Below are positions 26,201 to 33,500 of a stretch of 34,885 nucleotides of DNA, in pieces. Below the pieces are notes generated by a model. It was not told the origin of the DNA and searched no databases. It was given only the letters and a program-made list of their open reading frames with translations. A program made the position numbers and the translations under genes. The stretch's first letter is position 1, and each line of letters opens with the position of its first letter. The stretch covers positions 1 to 34,885 of the forward strand of contig JAFLEI010000053.1 in assembly GCA_017301975.1 (NCBI GenBank), written 5' to 3'. Origin of the DNA: Verrucomicrobiota bacterium (GTDB lineage Bacteria > Verrucomicrobiota > Verrucomicrobiia > Verrucomicrobiales > Verrucomicrobiaceae).

Positions 26201-26558
26201 AGGCCGCGCCACCCACGCCCAGCTCGATCAGCGCATACAGCCGCAGCGAATTTGCGGAAGCCTCCGCCTTGCGCCCAAACAGCGCGCTGCCCGCGCCCAT
26301 CGCCCCCATGAAGATCGCCAGCACCGCCGCCGTGGCCGGGGTGGCCCCGCCAAACACCAGCCGAAATTCCCGCAGCCAGGCCATCTGGTAAATGAGCGCG
26401 CAGGCCCCCGAGAGCGCCAGCAGCGTGGCGAGAAAGGGAAGGCGGAGGGAAGGGGATAGGTGACCGTTGTTGACGGTTGCTGGCGAGGGTTGACGGTTGA
26501 TGGCGGTGGAGCGTGAGAGATTCGGGCTGACTGGATAACAACGCGCAACCACCGTCAA
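23295..26558 (-). CDS. Membrane fusion protein: MFS-like plus spermidine-synthase-like domain
   Basis: A 1087-residue protein. Residues about 40-500 hold a dozen or more hydrophobic segments of a transporter-like membrane region, starting with the GACALIYQMAWLREFRLVFGG segment typical of fused MFS/spermidine synthase proteins. A charged Glu-rich loop (EEEQEEESEEE) interrupts it. Residues about 520-760 form a spermidine-synthase-like Rossmann domain with FIVGLGTGT (about 584-592), VDVVELEPAM and DLVISEPSNPYRAG. The canonical polyamine synthase GGGDG and DxxDP forms are altered, so true spermidine synthesis is doubtful. The final 300 residues are helical and TPR-like. Start codons are TTG at 26558 or GTG at 26552; the first 30 residues are encoded by repetitive DNA (TTGACGGTTG motifs), so the real start is uncertain. 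It is probably co-transcribed with the cytochrome c peroxidase gene. Confidence 0.88.
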   Translation of the reverse strand: MTVVARCYPVSPNLSRSTAINRQPSPATVNNGHLSPSLRLPFLATLLALSGACALIYQMAWLREFRLVFGGATPATAAVLAIFMGAMGAGSALFGRKAEASANSLRLYALIELGVGGAALLTPLLLSLVRSLYLSTGGIAALGVVPATLLQLLLATVVLAPPCLLMGGSLPAAFKWVETDQDAQRGSLGVLYGVNTLGALAGVLLSTFWLLELWGIRATVMAAAGVNLLIGGMAWYAARGVSEIRNREEEQEEESEEEGAGALTRRFIYAAAGITGFTFFLSELVWFRILAPLLGSSVYGFGLILALALAGIGLGGLLYRMLWASRAGAVTLAALARVAAWQALFLALPFALGDRIAVFAIDVNQLRSLGLPGQITGWALIASLLVLGPSILAGVQFPLLVGLLGSGSRNAGRHVGFAYAANTLGAITGSLAGGFLLLPWLTALGAWRWVFVLTLLLSLGAAVLGARSTLKGAWPVLATLWLSAGCLMFMSTGPTAAWRHKPIGYGRVESLPNSINGLRGWLHASRWKIAHEFEGREASVAAVDSDDGYCLYVNGKSDGSAFGDADTQVMQGLVPALLHPAPHTAFIVGLGTGTTAGWVADVPGMKQVDVVELEPAMAGLARDQFAPVNRDVLAKTNVHLIPGDAREALLAAGSRYDLVISEPSNPYRAGVSTLFTQEFYTAAKNRLNEHGLFAQWVQGYEVDAQAIRQVYATLTSVFPHVETWISGPNDLLFIGHQKAPDYTMDQLRARITQPLMAEALKRVWLTNSVEGVLAHHLATPEFARTLLKASPTAINTDDRNLLEYGFARALSKENTFETTQVLAMAIEQDLDVPAHLSAQIDRTRLTYERLRMLAADGASFDMLDLLSGDDQRRAEAVAAFAKGDFANVLAAWPGAPTSPFEQLMLLESAAQAGTAEQLQSHLSALRQDWPADAHFAAALSAFRHESYDDAASQLLDGFKALRPQVWVRLSSVQTALSLVPPLAANNRDLVPQFVAVLNEPFPGGLAEPSRLNTLIQIITLLTPAQQIEVLSEFEPNPPWQQQFLEFRVKAYRAAGHARTAQAERDLQEFLRHADRPLNDPATEAPAK

Positions 26559-26630
26559 GCCTTGGAAACAACACTCCCGGTTTCCTCATGAGCCGCACTG
26601 AAGAGGCGATGCCGCCTGCCCCTGAAGGTG

Positions 26631-26955
26631 TTTTGGCGGTTTCGGCAGTTTTGGCAGTGCATTTAGAAAAGGGGAAGTTTTTTCAATGCAGCAGCTTTTG
26701 GCGGTTTCGGCGGTTTTGGCGGTGCATTTAAAAAGAGGGAGCTTTTTCAAAGCGGGGAGGTTTTGATGGTTTCGGAGGTTTTGGAGGTGCATTTAAAAAG
26801 AGGGAGCTTTTTCAAAGCGGGCAGGTTTCGGGGGGGGTGAGGGTTTTGAGGGTGACTTTTGAAAGGAGGAGTTTTTTTCAATGCGGGAGGTTCTGGAGGT
26901 TTCGGAGGTTTTGGAGGTGCTTTTTAGAAGGGGGAGATATTTCCGCTGCATCGCC
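26631..26955 (+). repeat. 65-bp tandem repeat array, five units
   Basis: Units begin at 26631, 26696, 26761, 26826 and 26891, exactly 65 bases apart with no net insertion or deletion. Each has three 9-base subrepeats of the form TTTYGGNGG, then TGCATTTAAAAAGAGGGAGC-like sequence, then CTTTTTCAAAGCGGG. AAAAAG and CTTTTT can pair across AGGGAG. Individual bases differ between units throughout, so there are no constant repeats with unrelated spacers as in CRISPR. The period is not a multiple of three, which argues against coding. Confidence 0.85.
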
Positions 26956-27138
26956 TGGGGTGAATCCGAAAGGGGGGAGGAGAGTTTCGTGGCAGGAGGA
27001 GGAAACATGGGGTCCAAGAGACAAAAATAGAACATGTAACGATATACAAGTTACTGGTATGAGTATGCCAGGAGTCTTTGAAAGCAGGGCTGCATTCTCT
27101 TCGTGGCAGGCAGGTTCTCACGCAGCCCAGCCGCTGGA

Positions 27139-27282
27139 CGTAGGTTGGTCGTGTTTGGCGTCGAAAACACTCCATGCTCCACCCCTCCCTTCGCCAAACC
27201 GCCCGACTGCGAGGACGTCCGCAGGCCGGAGTGTTTGCCGTACGCTGATGGACGGGCGGGCTGTCGCCACACCCATCCTGCG
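27139..27282 (+). repeat. 144-bp palindromic element, copy 5
   Basis: Begins CGTAGGTTGGTCGTGTTTGG and ends GCCACACCCATCCTGCG, 144 bases. It is more diverged than the copies after dnaX and carries the T variants seen also at 34653 (GGTTGGTCG). Confidence 0.8.
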
Positions 27283-27795
27283 ACACCTGTGGTCTCATGG
27301 CAGGGGAAGGCATCAACAGACGGTTTCACCTGGCCTGCTCATTCCGGGGCGGCATGGGAGGCCAGGGCGGCGGCTGTGCTGGCTTTCAGTAGGGACCACC
27401 TCTCCCTGTGTCTCCGGCGTACTACCATCAAATAATACCCTCTCCCACCAGACACGTGGCCCACCTTCCAGCCCGCATTTCCACTCCTCTGAGTTTCGGT
27501 GAAAACAAGTCATGCCAAGGGCAGTTGAAAAGAGGTCTGGATGGAACGGCGCTTATTCTTGAACCGCAGAGATTGGACGATCGCAGAGAGAAAAAATTTT
27601 GAATTGAAACCGCCGCCCTCTGCGTCCGTCCATCCTCTGAGGTTCATCCGGTTTTGTGCACCGGGACCGAGTCTGAAGAGGCTACGTGAGATGCAGACCC
27701 GTTTTTAAGGGTTCATGGCATCACCCCACTGAAAACAAGCTGTCAGAACTGACAGACCTCTTCCGCCCGTTTCATTCCTGGGTTCCTCCCTTCAT

Positions 27796-28001
27796 TTGAA
27801 AAAGACTCCCTCTTTTTAAATGAACCGCCAAAACCGCCGAAACTGCCAATACCCTCCCGGAGCAGGTCGTGGAGAAAAATGGGGGCTCCTTTCAAAAGGC
27901 ACCCTCCAAACCTCCCCGCTCTAGTTTCGACTGGCGTTCCTGAGATAAAATGAGTCCCTCTTTCAAAAAGAGCCTCCAAAACCTCCGAAACCTCCAATAC
28001 C
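27796..28001 (-). repeat. Diverged reverse-orientation copies of the 65-bp unit
   Basis: Three segments (about 27796-27856, 27872-27920 and 27943-28001) match the reverse complement of the unit at 26631-26955, for example CTCCCTCTTTTTAAATG followed by ACCGCCAAAACCGCCGAAAC. Spacing between them is irregular (about 70-77 bases), unlike the strict 65 in the forward array. Confidence 0.65.
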
Positions 28002-28102
28002 CAGTCGGTGAGGGGTTGAGAGTACAGGGGCTGGTGTGAGTGTGGGAACAACGCTCCATGCTCTCGGCATGAGGATCGAGCCTGCGTGAGCCATGAGACG
28101 TT

Positions 28103-28119
28103 CGAAAGCGGCAGCTTCG
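28103..28119. repeat. CGAAAGCGGCAGCTTCG short palindromic repeat
   Basis: Identical over 17 bases to 16022-16038. Flanking bases differ, so the shared unit is only the hairpin. Confidence 0.6.
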
Positions 28120-28152
28120 ATGCAGGCTTGCGCCGTGCATCTGCGCGGCCGC

Positions 28153-28183
<31 letters not shown>

Positions 28184-28332
28184 CGCTGCGCTCACCCTGC
28201 GGGCTCCTTTCAGTCGTCTGTCTCACTTCGTTCGGCTCGCTGCGCTCACCCTGCGGGCTCCTTTCAGTCGTCTGTCTCACTTCGTTCGGCTCGCTGCGCT
28301 CACCCTGCGGGCTCCTTTCAGTCGTCTATTTG
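28184..28332. repeat. 54-bp tandem repeat, 2.8 copies
   Basis: Units start at 28184, 28238 and 28292; the first two are identical and the third diverges after about 40 bases. The unit begins CGCTGCGCTCACCCTGCGGG and ends CACTTCGTTCGGCT. The period is divisible by three, and one frame stays open through it, but there is no plausible gene start or composition. Confidence 0.9.
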
Positions 28333-28401
28333 CCTTCGGCGGTCTTCGACCCGCTTCGCTTCGGTTCCAAATGACGCTGGGCTTTTTCACCCCGCGCGCC
28401 C

Positions 28402-29508
28402 CTACTTCTGATAAATCGGCAGGAAGTGGTGATGCACACTCAGGCTAAGTAACGCCAATGACGTGGCATACACGGCTCCGGCGCTCTTCTCATTCCCATT
28501 GCGCGGGTACCAGCTTCCGTCCTGGCCTTGGGAGGCGATGAGGGTCTGCTCGGTCTTTTGGCGGGCGGTGGCGGCGAAGTCGCCACCGCGCTGGTACATG
28601 CCTTGGGCGTAGTAGTAGCAGCCGTAGAAGAACCAGGGCTCGTTGATCTCGGGCGGGGACTTGAGCAGCCAGTTGGCGGAGCCGAGGACTTCGGCGGTTT
28701 CATACTGGCCGCAGACTTGCAGCGAGAGCAGTCCCGCAGCGGTGGTGGAGAAGGTCTGGCGGCCGCCGTAGGGCTCGTAGCTGAAGGCGGCGCTGTCGCT
28801 CTTGGGATTGCCGTTGGAGTCGCGCTCCACCCGGTAGCTGCGTTTGATGTAGGCCACGGCGTTGTCGATGGCTCCCTTGGGCACCTCAAACCCGGCGTCC
28901 TTGGCCGCGCGCAGTGCCATGACCTGCCAGACGCTCACGGAGATGTCGCTGTCGCTGGAGCTTGGCTCATAGCGCCAGCCGCCGCGATTGGCCTCGCTCT
29001 TGGGCACCTGCTGGGAGCGGAGGATGAGCTGAATCGCGCCTTCCAGTTGTTTGTGCAGGCGTTTGTCCGTGGCCTCGTCCGGCGCGTGGCCGATCATTTC
29101 GGCCATCATGAGGGACATGATGCCGTGGCCGTACATGCGCGAGCGGTCGCTGCGGCCAAGGTAGCCGTTTTCATCCGGCTCCACGCCTTCCACGATGTAA
29201 CGCAGGGCCTTGCCGCAGGCGATGCCTTCGGGCGTGGGATCGTCCGGCATGTGCCCCACGGAGGCCAGTCCCATGAGGGCGAGCGAAGTCATGGCCGCGC
29301 TGTGGGAGGGCAGATCGCCGCGCTTGGGCTTGGCATCCGTTTTTTCATCGACGATGAAGCCGGCCGACTTCTGCTGCCGGATCAGCCAGGCCACGGCTTT
29401 GTCCACCGAGGCTTTGACCTGCGGTGAGATCAGCTCCGGTTTGGGAGACTGAGCGATGGCGAGCGTGCTGGCCGCGAAAAGGATGAAAAGTGTTCGGGAG
29501 AGGGGCAT
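28402..29508 (-). CDS. Secreted prenyltransferase/squalene-oxidase-repeat protein
   Basis: A 368-residue exported protein with a signal peptide (MPLSRTLFILFAASTLAIAQ) and helical repeats of the alpha/alpha-toroid fold shared by terpene cyclases and protein prenyltransferases: VDKAVAWLIRQQKSAGF, LEGAIQLILRSQQV, IDNAVAYIKRSY and TEQTLIASQGQDGSWYPRNG. The QDGSW element is the QW-type motif. No DXDD cyclase motif was seen, so an enzyme role is unlikely; such proteins in this phylum are thought to be binding or scaffold proteins, which is inference. The ATG at 29508 starts the signal peptide; 29529 would add seven residues. It lies 28 bases downstream of the M50 protease gene and is probably in one operon with it. 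Confidence 0.85.
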   Translation of the reverse strand: MPLSRTLFILFAASTLAIAQSPKPELISPQVKASVDKAVAWLIRQQKSAGFIVDEKTDAKPKRGDLPSHSAAMTSLALMGLASVGHMPDDPTPEGIACGKALRYIVEGVEPDENGYLGRSDRSRMYGHGIMSLMMAEMIGHAPDEATDKRLHKQLEGAIQLILRSQQVPKSEANRGGWRYEPSSSDSDISVSVWQVMALRAAKDAGFEVPKGAIDNAVAYIKRSYRVERDSNGNPKSDSAAFSYEPYGGRQTFSTTAAGLLSLQVCGQYETAEVLGSANWLLKSPPEINEPWFFYGCYYYAQGMYQRGGDFAATARQKTEQTLIASQGQDGSWYPRNGNEKSAGAVYATSLALLSLSVHHHFLPIYQK

Positions 29509-29536
29509 CAGGGGACAAAAACAGTCCAATGCACTC

Positions 29537-30259
29537 TCAACGCGCGTTCATCCAAGGAATTTGCGGCTCATTCTGCAACTCCTTCCAATTGTTCCAGGCG
29601 AGCATGCCAAAGACCAGCAGGGTGAAGATGCCGCTGCCCACGCGAGTATGAGCGCGAATCTCCAGCAGATTCAGCACGCCATTTTGCAGGCCGAGCCAGA
29701 GATCGCTGGTGACTGACAGCAGCGCCAGAGCTACCGCGCAGGCAATGCTGATGATCAGCGCCTGCCGTTTCTTGTAAGGCCCCAGATAGGCCTGGCAGAG
29801 GTGGCCGCCATCGAGAGGCAGCACGGGCACCAGATTGAGCAGGGCCCAGAAAATGCTGACCACGGTGAAGGCATCCAGCATCTGGCGCAGCCAGAGCGAG
29901 GGCGGCGGCCAGAGGGTGATGGCCCAGCCGACGGCCAGACCGACCAGGATCTGCAGCCCCGGGCCTGCCGCACTGACGAGGAAATCCTCCTGCCGCGTGC
30001 GCGGCTTGCTGCCGATGGCCAGCCCGCCGAAGGCATAAAGGACGATGCCCACGCGACGGTCGCCGTAGTTGCGCATGGCCATGGCGTGCCCCAGTTCGTG
30101 AATCAGGATGGACAGCAGGACGGCGACCACCCAGGCCAGCACCGAGCGGAAAGCCTCGGGGGAGTTACCCGCGCTGAGGGCGCCGCCCATGAGGGCGTTG
30201 TTGATCCAGAACATCCCGTGGATCTGGACGGGAAAGCCGAAGAGGGTGAAGCGGAGCAT
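29537..30259 (-). CDS. M50 family (site-2-type) membrane protease
   Basis: A 240-residue multi-spanning zinc protease of the S2P/SpoIVFB type, which cuts substrates within the membrane. HELGH (54-58) in SILIHELGHAMAMR supplies two zinc ligands and the catalytic Glu; NLVPVLPLDGGH (142-153) supplies the third ligand (D150). The GGLA segment lies between them as usual. Five to six hydrophobic spans fit a minimal S2P core without PDZ or CBS domains. The ATG at 30259 is chosen because MLRFTLFGFPVQIH is the typical start; the longer frame upstream runs through repetitive GGAATG sequence. It is divergent from the giant PQQ gene and leads the toroid-protein gene. Confidence 0.92.
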   Translation of the reverse strand: MLRFTLFGFPVQIHGMFWINNALMGGALSAGNSPEAFRSVLAWVVAVLLSILIHELGHAMAMRNYGDRRVGIVLYAFGGLAIGSKPRTRQEDFLVSAAGPGLQILVGLAVGWAITLWPPPSLWLRQMLDAFTVVSIFWALLNLVPVLPLDGGHLCQAYLGPYKKRQALIISIACAVALALLSVTSDLWLGLQNGVLNLLEIRAHTRVGSGIFTLLVFGMLAWNNWKELQNEPQIPWMNAR

Positions 30260-30588
30260 GAGGGGGGAATGTGGAATGCGGAAGGGGGAATGTCGAATGG
30301 GGAGATGGGGAGGGGGAGTCAACGGTATTCCGAAAATGACACCGCCGCATGCGCGTGCCACGCAGCCCCGGAGCGCGGAATTTATTCCGCAGCAGGTCGC
30401 AAACATGAGGCTGTTGATGCGTGGTCTGAGAGGCGCAAGCACGGTGGTCCTCGGTGTGGAGAGAGCCGGTGTGGAATAAGAGCTCTGCGGGCAGCGGAGA
30501 GCTGCGGAATAAATTCCGCGCTCCTGTCCTGCAAAAACCTCGGAAACATCCCCGCTTCAGCCTTCGTTACGCGCTGTTCCTCAAACTC
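30260..30588. other. Gene-free divergent promoter region with inverted repeats
   Basis: These 329 bases separate the divergent M50 and PQQ genes. Near the M50 start are several imperfect direct GGAATG repeats (30265-30300). A 24-bp exact inverted repeat (30370-30393 and 30501-30524) bounds a 155-base segment. The promoters of both genes must lie here or inside the flanking genes, but no convincing -35/-10 pair could be picked. Confidence 0.65.
30370..30524. repeat. 155-base segment with 24-bp perfect terminal inverted repeats
   Basis: 30370-30393 and 30501-30524 are exact reverse complements. Each arm contains the hairpin GCGGAATTTATTCCGC (7-bp stem, TT loop). The 107-base interior has no coding frame. 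The layout is that of a tiny MITE-like or foldback element. Confidence 0.75.
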
Positions 30589-33500
30589 ATGAAGCATCTT
30601 CTTACCTGCCTCCTTCTTTCTGCCGCCGTTCTCCGTGCGGACGATGCCGCCGACCTGCTTTCCCAATCCGGGGTCAAAGGGGGAATCGTGGTGCATGTGG
30701 GCTGTGGGGATGGCAAAACCACGCAGGGGCTGCGAGCCAGTGATCGCTACCAGGTCCAGGGCCTCACGCAGGATGCGGCGGCGGTGGCAGGTCTCCGGGA
30801 GTCGATTCATGCGGCGGGCAAGTACGGCCCCGTGGCGGTGGATTCCTGGGATGGGAAGCACCTCCCATACATCGAAAATTACGTGAACCTGCTGGTGGTC
30901 GAAGACGCGGCGGCGGTGGACAAGGCGGAGATCGACCGCGTGCTGACGCCGCTGGGCGTGGCGATGGTGCGCAAGGCGGGCGGCGGCTGGGAGAAGATCG
31001 TGAAGCCCTGGCCCAAGGGCATGGATGAGTGGACGCATTATGCGTATGACTCGAAGGGCAATCCGACCTCCAAGGACATGCTCACCGGACCTCCTTCGCG
31101 CATGCAGTGGGTGGGAAATCCACGCTGGAGCCGCCACCATGACCGCATGTCGTCCGTGAGCGCGGAGGTGAGCGCGGGCGGGCGTCTCTATTACATCATG
31201 GACGAGGGCAGCCGCATCTCCATCCTGATGCCGGCCAAGTTTGCGCTGATCGCGCGGGATGCTTTCAACGGGACCATTCTTTGGAAGAAGTCGATCCCGC
31301 AGTGGAGCACGCATCTGTGGCCGCTGAAGTCCGGCCCCACGCAGCTCACACGTCGTCTCGCGGCGATTGGTGACAAGGTCTATGTGACGCTCGGTATCTC
31401 CGATCCCATCACCTGCCTCGATGGTGCCACGGGCGAGGTGATTCGCGAGTATCCGCAGACCAAGGGCGCGGAGGAATTGCTGTACCGCAACGGCACGCTG
31501 TATGCCTTGGTGAACCCCGAAGCGTGGCGTTTGAATGAAGAGTTTGCCGTGAAGCAGCAGAGCGATCAGAAGCGCGTGGAGACGGAGTTCAACTGGGATG
31601 GCAAGACGCGGCACCTCATGGCGCTGGATGCGGAGAGCGGCAAGACTCTCTGGAAAGTGGACGACAAGGTGGGGCCCATCACCCTCGCGCTGGATGACAA
31701 GCGCATGGTCTATTACAATGGCGATGGCCTGACCAGCCGCGATGTGAAGACGGGCGCGGTGCTCTTTGCCGATGTGCCGGAGGCCCGCCGCAAGCTCTAT
31801 GAATTCAACTTCGCGCCGCGCGTGGTGCTCAATAACGATGTGATCCTGTATGCCGGGGGCGATGGATTGATGAAGGGCATCAACGCGGACACGGGCAAGG
31901 AACTGTGGAGCTCCTCGCATGAGAAGAGCGGCTACCGCAGCATGGAAGATGTCATTGTAGCCCAGGGTCTGGTATGGAATGCGGGCACCACGCAGGGAAA
32001 TCAGACCGGCGAGTACACGGGCCGCGATCCGCTGACGGGCGAGGTGAAGAAGAAATTCTATCCCGACGTGCCGCAGGGCACCTACTGGTTCCACCACCGC
32101 TGCTACATGGCCAAGGCCACGGAGAAGTTCATCATCCCATCACGCACCGGCATCGAGTATGTCGACATGGAGAAGCAGCACTGGGACCTGAACCACTGGG
32201 TGCGCGGCGCCTGCCTCTATGGCGTGATGCCCTGCAACGGGCTGACTTATGCGGGGCCGCACAACTGCGCCTGCTACCCCGAAGCCAAGCTGGACGGCAT
32301 GGCCGCCATGGCCCCCGCTCCGCGTTACCCCATGCCGCCGCACACGGCGGACAGCGCGCGTTTGACCAAAGGCCCCGCCTACGCCGAGGCCATCGAGGAA
32401 AAGCCCGCCGACTCCAAGGACTGGCCGACCTATCGCTCTGACAATGCGCGCAGCGGTTACTCGAATCAGGATTTGAAGAAGGATCTCGGCATGGCCTGGG
32501 AAGTGAAGCTGACGCCACCGCTGAGCACCACGACGAGCGCCGCAGGGCTCACGTTTGTGTCGGAGGTGGACAAGCACACGCTGCATGCCTTTGACTCCGC
32601 CACGGGCAAGGAGGCCTGGCATTTCATTGCAGGTGGTCGCATGGATTCGCCGCCGACTTACTGGCAGGGCAGGGTGTTTGTGGGCGGCAATGATGGCAAC
32701 GTGTACTGCCTGCGTGCCAAGGACGGCGCGCTGGTGTGGAAGTTCCAAGGCGCACCGGTCATGATGAGTCACGGCGCGTGGGAGATGATGGAGAGCGTGT
32801 GGCCCGTGCACGGCAGCGTGCTGGTGGAAAACGGCCTGGTGAGCTTTATCTCCGGCCATTCCTGCTTCCTCGATGGCGGTCTGTGGTTCTACCGGGTCGA
32901 TGCGAAGACCGGTGAGATGAAGGTCAAAATCAACTACGACGACCGCGATCCTGAGACCGGTGGCGATTTGAATGACCGCCACAAGACGCTGCAGATGCCC
33001 GTGGCTCTGAACGACATCCTGAGCAGCGATGGCAAGTGGACCTTCCTGCGCACGCAGAAGATCGGGGCCGATGGCAAGCGGGTGGAAGTGGGGCCTGTGA
33101 GCGGAGATTTCGACAAGCAGGGCGGCGCGCACAAAGGCGAGGGGCAGCATCTCTTTGCGCCGATGGGTTTCCTGGATGACTCCAATTTCCACCGCAGCTA
33201 CTGGGTCTATGGCAAGAGCTTTGCGGGCGGCCATGGCGGCTACTTCCAGGCGGGCAAGTATGCGCCTGCGGGTCGCATCCTGGTGCATGACGACAAGAAC
33301 GTGTACTCCTACGGCCGCGAGGCGCAGTACTACAAGTGGACCACCACGATGGAGTACACCCTGTTTGCCACGCCCAAGGCGCCACCGGAGCAAGCCTACG
33401 ACACCGAGTCCGCCACCACTGAACGCAAGGGCAACAGCGTGGTGCTGGACAAGGATGGCAAACCGCTCGCGGTGCAGCCCAAGGGGGAAACGCAGGTGGG

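Noticed and set aside
26586..26792. Minus-strand open frame within the 65-bp array
   Set aside because: Because the period is not a multiple of three, successive units are read in different frames; no conserved peptide results.
26631..26955. CRISPR array suggested by a 65-base period
   Set aside because: The whole unit is similar between copies, with point differences spread throughout; there is no constant repeat alternating with unrelated spacers, and no cas gene is near.
27283..27795. Search for a tRNA, small RNA or gene in this unique segment
   Set aside because: No cloverleaf, terminator-like hairpin with T-run or credible coding frame could be found.
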